The notes: generated by a model not told the origin, from the letters alone. Counted from the stretch's first letter, positions 1-11,711 are shown. The stretch is 64,000 nucleotides of DNA from Nematopogon swammerdamellus (GCA_946902875.1 OX336343.1:16477596-16541595), one strand, 5' to 3'. Numbers and translations: made by a program.

Positions 1-754
1 TTACGAAAACTTGAAGGCACACAACAGTTATGTTCGTACAGAAAGCATATGCTATTTAGAAAACTAAAAACTATAGTCGACTTCGTACGTAATGTACGCT
101 GTATATGTACCTAGACCTACTAATTTATCTGTGAAACTCATTTTATCCGACGATGCCAAATGTTCTCATTACTGCGCGATGGGGACACCGTTGTCTGGTT
201 TAGCCGATGATGGAGGCTCGGACCGAGACACAATGGGTCGTCCGGCATGGCGACATGCACATAGGAAGTGGTGGAGCGACGCGAGCGAGACGCGACGGAT
301 GCACGGTGCCAATGCACAAAATCATGTACAATCGATATGACGTAAGAGGCGGATGCTTGTGATAGATCGCTCTAGTGGTTTTCCGTGTTGCTGCAATGGT
401 TGAAGACTACATAATAGTACCTACTAGGCGTGGCAGTGTGTTTATTGTTGCATGAACAATAGCCGGTGATAATATAATTTCATGCGATTAAGGTTCTGTG
501 TAATTTTTTTTAGTAATCCTATTAATTGAAGCAAAGTTTCCACGGCCGTGTCGCATACGTCAATATAACTTCGAGAACCATTTTATCAATTTAAATTTGG
601 TTCACTGCAATGAGCTCACTGTAACACTGTGTCACTTCTGAAGATGGTTTTAGGCTATAAATCATACATAACGCTACGTCATCGGCGGCCTGAGCAGTGA
701 CCAAAAAATTACGCCAAGCGAAGTCGAAGGCAAACCTAGTTACCTAATATGATC
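1..754. other. No feature recognised
   Basis: Mixed sequence; the 82-residue ORF at 92-340 has no recognisable domain. Confidence 0.5.
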
Positions 755-885
755 AATACTAATAATAAATCTGTAAGGGATGGTCATGGAGTAAGTTACT
801 TTGTTTTATGTGATACTGCGTTTGTAGACTCTATGAATGATATTAAAATTATATTGACGATTTTTAGAAATCTTTTGTGTTTTTC
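755..885 (+). repeat. Copy of the 61205 repeat (5' part only)
   Basis: It shares AATAATAAATCTGTAAGGGA, TGGTCATGGAGTAAG and TTTTTAGAAAT with 61220-61340. No 3' CTAG end follows; a SINE tail starts at 888. Confidence 0.55.
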
Positions 886-887
886 GT

Positions 888-998
888 CCAGTTCAGTGTA
901 GCCGGCACGGCCGAAGGAAGGCACTGACGTGGCACCAAGTTCACCCGGTGTTATGAGTTATGAGCTGTAGCCAACCAACCGTGTCAGTTTCAGTCATA
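888..998 (+). mobile_element. Same SINE family, 3' fragment (copy H)
   Basis: It includes GTTCAGTGTAGCCGGCACGG and CACCCGGTGTTATGAG to AACCGTGTCAGTTTC; the poly(A) is not preserved. Confidence 0.65.
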
Positions 999-1664
999 CA
1001 TACACACAGATAGGGAAGAGAAGAAGATACAGAGAAGAGATGTAAACTTTTGAACGCAACACGTTCCACCATTTCGCATGGATCCCAAGTATATCTGGAC
1101 ATCACTGTAATTAGCTGTAATCAGCTTGTAATTGGCGACGTCCTCTCCTTAGTCTTCAGATAACGTTGACTTCTTCAGTTTATGGAAATTGCACGTTGGA
1201 GTTTCAACGCATCACCGCACTCGCCCGCGTCATTTCCTAGTTCATCGTGAGACGAGGCTTTGTCTTGATATCTAAACCGACGCTATTTAATCGTCCTAAG
1301 TGAGGTCGATAATCTTACATTTGCATATAATTTGATTTGACTTAAATGACAGCGCGAGGGGTATCATTTTAAGTAAATATTGTTTCTGTTTTTTCTTCAA
1401 AATATAGTAATCTGCGACTTTGAAAATTATTTCAAACGATACACTAAACTTTGATTACTTGAAATGAGACTACGGTGTAGTTAGATGAAGTCAGGGTCCA
1501 CAGAAAACCTTTATAAACCGCAGCACCTGCCTGGCGAGGAGGGATGATCGGTATCATTGTGAACCTTTATAGCCGTTTGCACTACCTCCAGTCCGTCACC
1601 TCAGGTTAAGTCTAGTTAAAAAGTTATTTGACGGTTAAAGTGACATTTTGTAAGTTTCATCGTA

Positions 1665-1890
1665 ATTTGTAAGTCCACGTAAAATTGTAGGTCCCTTCCC
1701 TTCCTACCTTACACCACCGCACTGAATGAAACTTGGTCGAATGTAAATAGTTTGTGTTTTCCGTTCAGTTCAGTGTAGCCGGCACGATCGAAGGGAAGCA
1801 CTGACATTGTACCTAGTTCACCCGGTTTTATGGGCTGACATCACGGATGTTGTAGGTGATGTAGCCAACCGTGTTAGTTTTCATAAAAAA
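1665..1890 (+). mobile_element. Same SINE family, 5'-truncated (copy G)
   Basis: It runs from the B-box downstream sequence (CACGTAAAATTGTAGGTCCC) to CATAAAAAAAG; the head is absent. Confidence 0.75.
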
Positions 1891-2186
1891 AGACATTACT
1901 CATGCATTTGACAGAAGTGAACAGCAGCTAAATTTTAGTGGATGATGGTGAAATAGGAAATAGGCCGCTAATAGCAAAACAAACAGGTCATGCTTCAAAC
2001 TTGTAAAGAAACATCTCTCTCTGTAAACAAAATGTGTACTTGACCGCTTTAACTTATTGAAATTCCCTAACTCATTTGATGTGTAAACAACACAGTGCAG
2101 GTGTCAGTGACGGCCTTTAGGGACCTCGTCACAGTTGTATAAGTCGACACAGTTTCCGTTCTGCCGGAGCACTGACATTCAAATTC

Positions 2187-2460
2187 GCGACCAAACTGGT
2201 CCTGCTGGCCGGAGTGACCTTAACGATAATGGCTGTAGGTTCCGTGACCTGAATTTCTAGAAATCGCAAGAGAAGAGAGGCATTGCACCTAACAAGTGCG
2301 AGTTATGAGCCTGGGTGCGCGAGTCCGACTCGCACTTGTTAGGTGGAGTGCCTCTCTTGCGATTTCTAGAAATTCCGGTCACGGAACCTACAGCCATTAT
2401 CGTTAAGGTCATTCCGGCCAGCAGGACCAGTTTGGTCGCAGAGTTTTGGGACACGTTGTA
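2187..2460. mobile_element. Fold-back element with roughly 115 bp arms
   Basis: Arms at 2187-2303 and 2328-2439 are near-perfect inverted repeats (for example GCGACCAAACTGGTCC against GGACCAGTTTGGTCGC) with a 24 nt loop. The right arm is followed by GAGTTTTGGGACACGTTGTA, the complement of the tip of the MITE at 36436. The left tip is missing. Confidence 0.85.
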
Positions 2461-3168
2461 GAGTGATAGTGTTTGTTTTTATTTGAACCTATATCAAAGT
2501 CTGACGTCAATGTTGGAGAAAATGCCATCAATGGGAGTAAAATTTCGCGCTGAGACTTCGGTTGGAAGAACGGATGGTAGCCCGGACGTCGTCGTCAGCA
2601 AAAACCGCGTGAGCTTATAGGTGGGCGTTTTCGTGAAATCGACATTGAAGTCTATGAGGAGCACGAGGTGGTACCAGCCGTTTGCGAGAACCCTTTCAGT
2701 TGTAAAAACATCTTTTCGGCAGCTCAAAATTCAGTCTCACTCAACACAGTTTAGAAACTAATAAAATTAAAATAAATTATTTAAAATGTGGACAAAAAGC
2801 CACACAATCAAATAAATGAAGCTCAAAGGATACGAGCACGTACAGAAATACGTAGTAGTACCTACGTACCTACGTGCAAGAAATTATTTCTCATAATCAT
2901 CAATAAATCATCAGACCGTATCGGTCCATTGCTAGACATTTAGGCCACTCCCAAGACACGCCACCACAAGCGGTCTTCCGTTCTTCTCATCCATCCACTC
3001 CCGGTTACCTTTTTCTCATAACTATATATACCTACTCGTAATTAGTAGTACGTAATATCAAAACACAGGACAGTTGCAGAGATGATAGGTGTCCGTTCAC
3101 CAAACTATTTTTCATGGTACCGTAACCATACTACCGTACTTACTGCACTACTACCGTATCCAGACTAT

Positions 3169-3470
3169 GCCGTCTGTCTGTCTGTTTGTCCGTCCGTTCG
3201 TCCATCCGTCCAAGGGCTTATCTTTTGAACCGTAATAGATAGCCGGTTGAATGTGGATATGCCAACAAATAATAAAAAAAACAAAAAGTAAAAAAATAAA
3301 AACTCTAATAAGGGGTCCTCATACAAGAAACGAGCTAAGAATAAATTAGTAAATGTTCACGCTATTATTAGATGGCGCCACAGGTAGTTCACATTGCACA
3401 CAAAATATATGGTTTTTTGAAAGATAATGGTATAGCGGAACCCTCCGTGCGTCAATAAAACTCGCGCTTG
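3169..3470 (+). repeat. Dispersed repeat (copy 2)
   Basis: CCGTCTGTCTGTCTGTTTGT, GATATGCCAACAAATAATAA, TAGATGGCGCCACAGGTAG and GGAACCCTCCGTGCGTC. Confidence 0.65.
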
Positions 3471-3958
3471 GGCGATTTCTTATGCTATCTAATCTATATA
3501 TCCATATTTTATATTAATTAAAACTTTTAGAATCGCCTTTCGTGAAGAAACAAATTATTTATTTATTTATTTGTTAAACTAAAAAATTTAACAAGTAATT
3601 TTGAATATACTTTTTAGCGGAATTTTTAAAATGCTATACCTAGTTTTATTGTAATATTCAATAAATTATCCATACTGTTAATTATTTTTTCAGTGTATAC
3701 TACTTTCGCAGATAGAGGAACACATACGAATTTTTCACTTTTTCGAAGATTTTATGTTTAAAAATTGTATTAAAAAAATAAAAAAAACATATTAAATTAC
3801 AAAATTTACTCTCTTTGAACTGGCATAATATATCGGGATTGTTTTATATAATTAATCATCACAATGTTTCCCCAAGGGTCTTAGCACTGAATTGAAATCT
3901 AACCTAACCGCATGGCATGGTTATGCATTATGTTCTTATGAACGCTCCAGTGCATAAT

Positions 3959-3995
3959 GTATAAAAGTTGTGCACAAAAGACCGCCATTAGTCGC
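3959..3995 (+). promoter_or_regulatory. Possible core promoter (TATA box)
   Basis: TATAAAAG at 3960-3967 is followed about 25-30 bp later by CCATTAGTCGC. A 66-residue ORF (3970-4170) and an AATAAA (about 4154) follow, but the ORF has no recognisable domain and its ATG would precede the expected transcription start. Confidence 0.25.
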
Positions 3996-4770
3996 ACTGC
4001 ACTCACGACAACAGCTGGCCTTGGAGCAGCAGACCTTGAATCTTTCAAATTCAGGTCAGCCGAGGGTAAAATTCGAAATGCAGCGACCTTGGATGCATTT
4101 AAATACGAATTCGGGGATGAATAGGAATGGGTTGGAGCCTTGGGGTGGAGCGTTCAATAAAACATTTTAGCGCTTAAATTAAGGTGACTTAATGATTCAT
4201 AATTTTATTAATTTTGAAATGAAAGCCTTGTTCCGAAAATCATATACCTACAAATCATAAAATTTGAGTCGATATAGTTACCTAGTATTATTAGATGATA
4301 AAGTACTATTGACTTTCAAAAATAAAGAAAAGGTGCAGTTCTATAGAGATCTTACTACTACCTAGTGAATCTATTTTCATCTGCATTCATATATATTTTT
4401 ATTGTACTAAATATTGTTTTTGTTCTTAAGAATACAACAATTTATAAATTTTCGGCCGGTTATCCTCTTGCTGAGTGCGGGTGTGTGATAATCGCACACT
4501 TCATCGGCGTCACGGGTGCAGAGCACGTTACCTATCTAAGTTGTTTGCAGTATCCATGGAGAATCCGATTGAACAAAATAATGATAGTAATACAACTCAT
4601 GATGCTAAATGGCAGGCAGAAATACGGTTAGACAGTTATACCGTAGCATCGTTACAGGGTTTTTGTCTTTACCTATGGAATCTTAAAACAGTTAAAAACC
4701 TTGTTACTTTTACTAAAAAATTATGTTTTGGCGCTGCTCTTTGGCTGGTGCCACTTTACTAAGTATATTA

Positions 4771-5127
4771 GTTTTTTTAAATGTAATCGGTATGCGTGGC
4801 TGAGTCACGTCGGTGGCGCTAAAGCGAATGCTTCGACCAGCCAATATCACCTCCAAGAAGGTAGGTGCCATACCGGAGCTTCCCTTTGGATTGCTGGCTA
4901 TACTATACTGGGTATGCGGCAATGTTTACAACTTTGAGCCTACCACCTAAGGCGAGGGAAGGGACCTACAGTTTCACAGCGGTTGCGAACGGTGAAGCAG
5001 CAGGTGTAGGAATGCACGTAATTTGTTTCGTCAGAAATAACTCATTGGTATACGCCGACCGGATTCGAACTTCGGACCTCTCGCACGAGAAACCGACGAC
5101 GCCCAGACCACTTGGCCAACCGCGTAG
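4771..5127 (-). mobile_element. Second SINE family (copy 3)
   Basis: It has ATGTAATCGGTATGCGTGGC at the left and the tRNA-like head CCAGACCACTTGGCCAAC with GGATTCGAAC at the right. It is too diverged to be a real tRNA gene: the acceptor stem is not paired. Confidence 0.78.
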
Positions 5128-5440
5128 TAATATAATATTATTCTGGCAAAGTGAATCCAGTCAGTAATTCCATTCTATAGTCACCTTAATACGAGTGCAC
5201 GCACACTGCGCTTGAAATCCAACAAAGCTTGACCTTGATACTCGACTCGATTGCAACGCTATGAGCAGCGGCTTGTCACGCTAAGCGCTATCAATACACT
5301 AACGAGCTAACTGGAGAATTACGATACGATTGGTTAAGATAGCTAAGAGTACCTAAGTACTAAGTAACTATGATTTGTATGAAAAAGCCTCATTTTCAGT
5401 AATTTGACAAAATCTATCGAGAACATACCTACCTAGTAAG

Positions 5441-5874
5441 TTTTTTTATGGAAACTGATACGGTTGGCTACATCCCATAAAGGTAACTTTCGTGATGTCG
5501 GCCCATAACACCTTGGTCCTAGTTCCCAAGCCATTCAATAATGAGCCATTTCAGTGCATTCCTTCGGTCGTGTCGGCTACACTGAACTGGACGGAAAACA
5601 CGAACTATTTACATAGCCGTTTCAACCGTCTCTTCATTCCGTGCGGTGATATAACCCGGGCGGGTTACACCCTACCACCTAGTAAGGTAAGAAGGGAAGG
5701 GACCTACAGATTTACGTGGAATCCCGAATGGAATCCGAACCACGGTCGGACTCCAACAGTCGAGCGGTCACTTATCCTAGTACTAACCGCGCCCAGGTGT
5801 GCTTATGTATTGTTATCTATCAGTACGCACGACCGACAGTCGACTGACCGCACCACTGAGCTAAGGAGGCAGAC
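5441..5874 (-). mobile_element. Same SINE family (copy E), head diverged
   Basis: Poly(T)ATGGAAACTGATACGGTTGG at the left. The 5S-like block is present with changes (CACTTATCCTAGTACTAACC) and carries about 40 extra bases before the head (CACCACTGAGCTAAGGAGGC). Confidence 0.78.
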
Positions 5875-6530
5875 ATAATATGATCGTACCAATTAATTAA
5901 ATATAGCTATCTGGATTTCTGAAATCCACGTTATATTATGTGGCAGAATAATAGTTTTAGTTTTATTTATTACGTAGATGGATCATTATTCAATATAAAA
6001 ACTAATTAAAATTAAAAATAAATTAAAAATCATACGTGTATTTATATTTTATATCTAAGGAGAAAGCTAAAAAACATTCTATAAAGTTGCCTCTGTCTGT
6101 ATGCTGAAACGAAAATCCTGTATCAGCAATAAAGTGTTTGACCTAATAAAGTACATAATAACTTATTCAAAATATTTGTTTGTTTTGGTTTACAATATGC
6201 AACCAGTAAATAATTTATTAAAATGCAACCTACAATGAAATCATATTCAAAACAAAAACATGTTTTGGTTTGTAACCTAAATTCCATTTTCATTGTAAGC
6301 AAAATTGCCAAACTGCGTGCAGAGCAAAATGTTACAGCCGTAACGAATTATACATATTTATTTTTATACCAACTAGTTGCGTAGCTCTGATTGATTTTTA
6401 AATGCGCAATGCTCAGTCATTCAGTATGTTCCCTGGCTCAGTCGTACGTACCTAAAGCAAAATGTTTTCTGATTTCAACCGAGAGCAATTTTAAAAGTTG
6501 TCTCTCACCTACATATGACACGGTCCTTCA

Positions 6531-6714
6531 CAGGGTTGCAAGATGGTCCAGATAAAAAAGAGGGTATTTTTCACCACCTTTGATTTTTCCGGTAAAACTT
6601 TTACGAAAAATCTATGCCCCCTTTGTTTTGTCCGCGGAAGTCTAAAACTTTTCCGCGGACAAGACTTCAAAAAAGAGGACTGTCCGCGGTAAAAGTGGAC
6701 ACCTGGCAACCCTG
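6531..6714. mobile_element. hAT-type MITE nested in a LINE-like repeat (184 bp)
   Basis: The ends are CAGGGTTGCA and GGCAACCCTG, with a near-perfect roughly 8 bp target repeat (GTCCTTC... on both sides). The interior contains TCCGCGGA palindromes. The host sequence CACGGTCCTTCCACCGAGTCATGC is the LINE-like family found intact at 7070-7090, so the empty site can be read elsewhere in the window. Confidence 0.82.
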
Positions 6715-6897
6715 TCCTTCCACCGAGTCATGCAGCAAGTGCGTCTACGTGCCTTACTTGCTGCTCATAGTTACTTTGCGAAACGTGGTGGTCGGTGTTG
6801 TGCTGAAATTTACCATAGTCCATGCTGCGCAACACCGATTGCTCTGCTTACCCCGATTGGCGGGATACAGCGTGTTGTCTGTATGTATGTAAATATA
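6715..6897 (+). repeat. LINE-like 3' repeat, diverged copy interrupted by the hAT MITE
   Basis: TCCTTCCACCGAGTCATGCA through CGTGTTGTCTGTATGTATG. It is the continuation of the host sequence left of 6531. Confidence 0.65.
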
Positions 6898-6907
6898 GAA
6901 GCATATT

Positions 6908-7268
6908 CTGTACCGTGTGGGTTCGGTGCTGTACCGTGTGGGTTCGGTACTTAAAAAGAATTACCCCACTGCATCTCTCCCCATGCATGTCGTAAAAGGC
7001 GACTAAGGGATAAGAACAAGATGCCATGCTAAAGGGCGACAGGCTCGCCACCTCTCACCTTGGCACGGTACTTCCACCGAGTCATGCAGCAGGTGGGTCT
7101 TCGTGCCTTACTTGCTGCTTGATCGATTTAATCTTGTTCGAATACTTTGCGAAACGTGGTGGTCGGTGTTGTGCTGTAATTTAACAGAGTTCTTGCAGCA
7201 CAACACCGATAACTCTGCTTACCCCGATTGTCGGGATTCAGCGTGTGTGATATGTATGTATGTATGTA
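6908..7268 (+). repeat. LINE-like 3' repeat with (TATG)n tail (copy 1)
   Basis: It contains GCATGTCGTAAAAGGCGACT, AAGGGATAAGAACAAGATGC, CTTACTTGCTGCTTGATCG and the inverted pair GTTGTGCTG / CAGCACAACACC. It ends GTATGTATGTATGTATT. The start CTGTACCGTGTGGGTTCGGT is duplicated in tandem (22 bp). Confidence 0.75.
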
Positions 7269-7594
7269 TTCTGATTCTCTCGGCGCACTCATACTCGAAC
7301 CCGTTTAGCTCCTCTCAGGATTGTCCGATTCTCGTGATCTTTGCTTTACAGATTGCGAGGAGCCCTCTCTTTATGACTAAAGGTTGTTTCAGATTCTTAG
7401 ATTTATCTTGTGCGACAATTTTCGACCTTATTCACGCCATAGTCCCGATTTACAACGTTGAACGTTTACAGTTTGTTATTTCACTAATGTGTATAATCTC
7501 TGAGATTTTTCAACTTTTCAAAACCGAAATGCGAAAAAAATTCTAAACTTTAATAACTCATAGCATCTTAAATATAAATACTACTTTAATTTAA

Positions 7595-7612
7595 CACACA
7601 CACACACACACC
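7595..7612. repeat. CA microsatellite
   Basis: (CA)9 or thereabouts in an AT-rich stretch. Confidence 0.85.
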
Positions 7613-7899
7613 CAATAATTGCGCATTCTTCTTATATAGTAAGGTATTTCAAACACACTCCTAGCTATTACACCTACTTTCTGAGATATAGCAATTTTCC
7701 CGGAACAGTTTTCCTTATGTTTTCCTTACGCTCAAGTTCCAGTGAATGGGTCAAAAAATGGATTCCAAAACTTAGAAGCAGCCAATATCCTACAACGTTA
7801 GTGGTAAGGAAGGAATCGTTTTTTTGTCAAGAAGATTAATTCAATTGTCGTCTTACCATTTTATTGAGTTTTTTAAATGTATTATTTAATTTACAGATA

Positions 7900-8072
7900 C
7901 AGTCATTCACGTGGGGCGTGAATCGACCTGTCAGGCCGGCCGGCGGCATAGCATTCGGAACCCCCGCATTCGACCGAATGTACATGGACTTCCGTCGTTG
8001 GACAGCTTAAATCCGTGGCACGGCGCGGCGCCCGCGCCGCCGTGACATGTCACGCTTTCAATAAAAACAAAA
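7900..8072 (+). pseudogene. Second copy of the same LINE-like end, opposite strand
   Basis: GTGAATCGACCTGTCAGGCC, GGCATAGCATTCGGAACCCC and CGCATTCGACCGAATGTACA match 9190-9290 reversed. AATAAAAAC follows at 8060. The TTTACAG just upstream mimics a splice acceptor. Confidence 0.5.
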
Positions 8073-8109
8073 TTATGTATTAGATATGGTCATGATATGG
8101 TATTGCATA

Positions 8110-8224
8110 TCTCTGAAAATAAAATAAAAATACAAGACATGCGATATAAAACCGCGCGAACTTGCTTTCTCTCAAAATAAAATAAAAATACAAGACATGC
8201 GATATAAAACCGCGCGAACTCGCT
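8110..8224 (+). repeat. Two-copy tandem duplication of about 57 bp with a TATA-like motif
   Basis: CTCTGAAAATAAAATAAAAA / CTCAAAATAAAATAAAAA, then TACAAGACATGCGATATAAA, ACCGCGCGAACTTGCTT / ACTCGCTT. The unit is repeated once. Confidence 0.85.
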
Positions 8225-8674
8225 TCCGAAATGTAGTTCTCATCAACGAGGTAGGTACCTACTTCCGTCCGATATCCTTCCGATGGCTGGGCATGGATGG
8301 GCGAGCGTCGCGCCAGTCATGTCGTCGTCGCGTCGACGCGTCGCGTCTTCAGTGGCAGCTTGATTTTTATTTCAGGCCTTGTAGCTTATTAACATTTCAA
8401 TAAACTGACCCCTCTTTTATTAACGAGAAAATGATTAACGAGAGTACGAAGAAGAAGGTGAAACGTAAGTCGTACGTAACGCAACTGTGCCGTGTCACCA
8501 CTCTTATCATTTTGCTCAATAATGCGAAATGTTATTTATTTCGACATTACATACATTTTTGGGTCGCTATTTCGCAAGAATCAGTGAATGTGAATGCTGT
8601 TTTCATTCGGTTCGGGCGCCTGTTTATAGCAGAGCTGTTCGCTTGGAGGCTGACGACGACGTACGAAGTACGAT

Positions 8675-8872
8675 CAGTACCCTAATCACGAGATTTAACC
8701 TACTACGCTACGCTACCCTACGCCGCCGCCGTGTTCTCCGCATCATTTTGTATGGAGAAACGAAGTTCGCAATCTATCACTAGAGGCGCTGCTCCATTTC
8801 TCTATACAAAATTATGCGGAGAACACGGCGTAGCGTAGCGTAGTTAGGTTAAATCTCGTGATTAGGGTACTG
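8675..8872. mobile_element. Hairpin MITE (198 bp)
   Basis: Arms at 8675-8762 and 8795-8872 are inverted copies (CAGTACCCTAATCACGAG against CTCGTGATTAGGGTACTG). They include CTACG repeats and GTGTTCTCCGCAT / ATGCGGAGAACAC. It is non-coding; the small ORFs across it are products of the symmetry. Confidence 0.8.
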
Positions 8873-9094
8873 ACTGTGTCGAAACTGTGCTGGCGAGTCG
8901 CATAACGTTGAATGGAATACCTAGGTGGTTTTCATTTTCTCAACTAGGTAATACGTTTTCGGTTTTTCGAAAAACTTACATTTTGTTGTGGACCTTGACT
9001 TCTGAATCAGAATGGGAATCTGTTGGCTACAAAGATCAAGAAATCGCGTCGCGAGGAGCGGTCGAGCGGTTATTTTTTTTGAATAAAATATTTG

Positions 9095-9420
9095 GAATTT
9101 GAATTTGAATTTGAACTGCTTACAGTGAGATAGAGAAGTAGGTTTTTTTATTTTATTGAAAGAACGACATAATATGGCGCCGAGCCACCCATAAGGTGTC
9201 AAACGACTCCCATGGACATTCAGTCGTATGCGGGGGTTGCGAATGCCATGCCGGCCTGACAGGTGCCCATTCACGGCCCTCTTGAAGGACCGGAGACTGT
9301 ACTTGGGGGGAAATATATGAGCAGGGAGAGCGTAAGTCCGAGTACATTCCATCATATAATATCTAAATATAACGTAGATCAGAAGCTCTCCCATTTGACC
9401 TTCAGCAAAGGTCACGAGTG
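9095..9420 (-). pseudogene. LINE ORF2 C-terminal end with (AAATTC)n tail
   Basis: The minus frame reads YSLRSFKRAVNGHLSGRHGI, RNPRIRLNVHGSRLTPYGW, LGAILCRSFNKIK, followed by AATAAAAT and the tail AAATTCAAATTCAAATTC (9097-9117). The tail and the lack of an upstream ORF suggest a 5'-truncated non-LTR insertion. The longer open frame across it (8921-9445) is otherwise non-conserved. Confidence 0.55.
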
Positions 9421-9799
9421 TGTTTGCATTGTGTTTGGTTTCCACGTAAACGTAAAATATTGACCTTTTACGTGCTTTTACCCCTAGTGAGCTGTAACTG
9501 AAAATTTAGCTTGTTTTGATTTTATGATAATTCTGTTTATGTTTATGGTATTATGTTTATTTCGTTAGTCTCATATTAGAATATTATTGTATAGTGTTTC
9601 TAGTGAGTGTGTCAATTAATTTATTTGAGAATTAATGTTGAATAATATATCATTTTATTTTGATTTATGCAATTTAGCACTTTGAGAAAGGTAATAGACA
9701 CTAATTCAAAGGGGTTAGTCAAAAGCAAGATGATTTGCACTCACGCGAGAGGTTCGAAGATTTGAAGTCGGTGGATTTAATTTTGATGTGTAGGTAGGA

Positions 9800-9915
9800 T
9801 AGGAATTTTATTTTATTTATTTATTTAATATGCTTTATTGTTTAAAATAAATTCTATATAACAAATGGCGGACTTATTGCCTAAGGCAATCTCTGCCGGT
9901 CAACCACACTATTAC
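9800..9915 (-). repeat. LINE 3' end, reverse
   Basis: (TTTA)n at the left, then AAATGGCGGACTTATTGCCT and AAGGCAATCTCTGCCGGTCA, a common lepidopteran LINE 3' UTR phrase read in reverse. Confidence 0.55.
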
Positions 9916-10220
9916 AACATGTTTTATTGTAGGTATTTAAAAAAACAACACTTAACATATTAATAAATTAATGAAAAAAAAAACAACAAAGATAACTTGG
10001 ACGCCTAAAGTAACACTATAATATTATATAAATACATGAACATAGATAAAAAATATACATATTAATACATAGAGACATACTTATATAAGTATATTAAATA
10101 ATATAAATACTCCATATGTAAAATACTTGTATTGTAAATACTTGAATTGTACCATAGAGTAAAAAAAACTGTCCGCGCCCGCCGACGATTGCTGTTCTGT
10201 GACTTACATTATACTCGTAT

Positions 10221-11570
10221 TATTATAAAAAACATTAAGCTATTTTAGACGAAACGTACATTCTCATGTAGGATATGACTCAAGTTATGAAAGTGCATTT
10301 AGAGATTACATAGAATACATCATTATAAAAAACATTGAGCTATTTTAGACGAAACGTACATTCTCATGTAGGATATGACTCAAGTTATGAAAGTGCATTT
10401 AGAGATTACCTAGAATACATCATTATAAAAAACATTGAGCTATTTTAGACGAAACGTACATTCTCATGTAGGATATGACTCAAGTTATTAAAGTGCATTT
10501 AGAGATTACCTAAAATACATCATTATAAAAAACATTGAGCTATTTTAGACGATACGTACATTCTAATGTAGGATATGACTCAAGTTATGAAAGTGCATTT
10601 AGAGATTACCTAGAATACATCATTATAAAAAACATTGAGCTATTTTAGACGAAACGTACATTCTCATGTAGGATATGACTCAAGTTATTAAAGTGCATTT
10701 AGAGATTACCTAAAATACATCATTATAAAAAACATTGAGCTATTTTAGTCGAAACGTACATTCTCATGTAGGATATGACTCAAGTTATGAAAGTGCATTT
10801 AGAGATTACCTAGAATACATCATTATAAAAAACATTGAGCTATTTTAGACGAAACGTACATTCTCATGTAGGATATGACTCAAGTTATGAAAGTGCATTT
10901 AGAGATTACCTAAAATACATCATTATAAAAAACATTGAGCTATTTTAGACGAAACGTACATTCTCATGTAGGATATGACTCAAGTTATGAAAGTGCATTT
11001 AGAGATTACATAGAATACATCATTATAAAAAACATTGAGCTATTTTAGACGAAACGTACATTCTCATGTAGGATATGACTCAAGTTATGAAAGTGCATTT
11101 AGAGATTACCTATAATACATCATTATAAAAAACATTGAGCTATTTTAGACGAAACGTACATTCTCATGTAGGATATGACTCAAGTTATGAAAGTGCATTT
11201 AGAGATTACCTAGAATACATCATTATAAAAAACATTGAGCTATTTTAGACGAAACGTACATTCTCATGTAGGATATGACTCAAGTTATGAAAGTGCATTT
11301 AGAGATTACATAGAATACATCATTATAAAAAACATTGAGCTATTTTAGACGAAACGTACATTCTCATGTAGGATATGACTCAAGTTATGAAAGTGCATTT
11401 AGAGATTACATAGAATACATCATTATAAAAAACATTGAGCTATTTTAGACGAAACGTACATTCTCATGTAGGATATGACTCAAGTTATGAAAGTGCATTT
11501 AGAGATTACCTAAAATACATCATTATAAAAAACATTGAGCTATTTTAGACGAAAAATACATACTCATGTA
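10221..11570. repeat. Satellite, exact 100 bp period, 13 full copies plus a partial copy
   Basis: Each unit runs from CATTATAAAAAACATTGAGC to TAGAATACAT. Copies start at 10221, 10321 and so on to 11421 with no length change, and the last (11521) decays after about 50 bp. Units differ only at a few sites (TTATGA/TTATTA, ATTACC/ATTACA, TAGAAT/TAAAAT/TATAAT, GAAACG/GATACG). The units at 10421 and 10621 share the same rare TTATTA-TAAAAT state with alternating neighbours, suggesting amplification as dimers. No gene is inside. Confidence 0.97.
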
Positions 11571-11711
11571 TGATTCAAATGATGCGCGGCTTCGCTTAGA
11601 TTTGAAAAAAAAATCTAGTCTATTCCCTCCCTGAGTTGGCACGTTAGCTACCATAATCCAAAATTGTTGGTCCAGATTGGAGATGTAGCTATCAAACAGT
11701 CACAATCTGAA

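Larger units (their letters stand above)
2461..4770. other. AT-rich, no gene recognised
   Basis: Apart from the dispersed repeat at 3169 and the possible promoter at 3959, nothing is supported. Confidence 0.5.

Noticed and set aside
5040..5127. tRNA gene (minus strand)
   Set aside because: It has A/B-box-like sequence but no acceptor stem pairing, and it is attached to a repeated SINE body.
7890..7905. Splice acceptor (TTTACAG) of a host terminal exon
   Set aside because: The sequence downstream is a second copy of the LINE-like end at 9190-9290, so a repeat explains it better.
8921..9445. 174-residue minus-strand protein gene
   Set aside because: It covers a LINE C-terminal remnant, its AATAAA and tandem tail; the rest shows no conservation signal.
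10221..11570. CRISPR-like array
   Set aside because: Units are contiguous 100 bp repeats without unique spacers, in an insect genome; this is a satellite.
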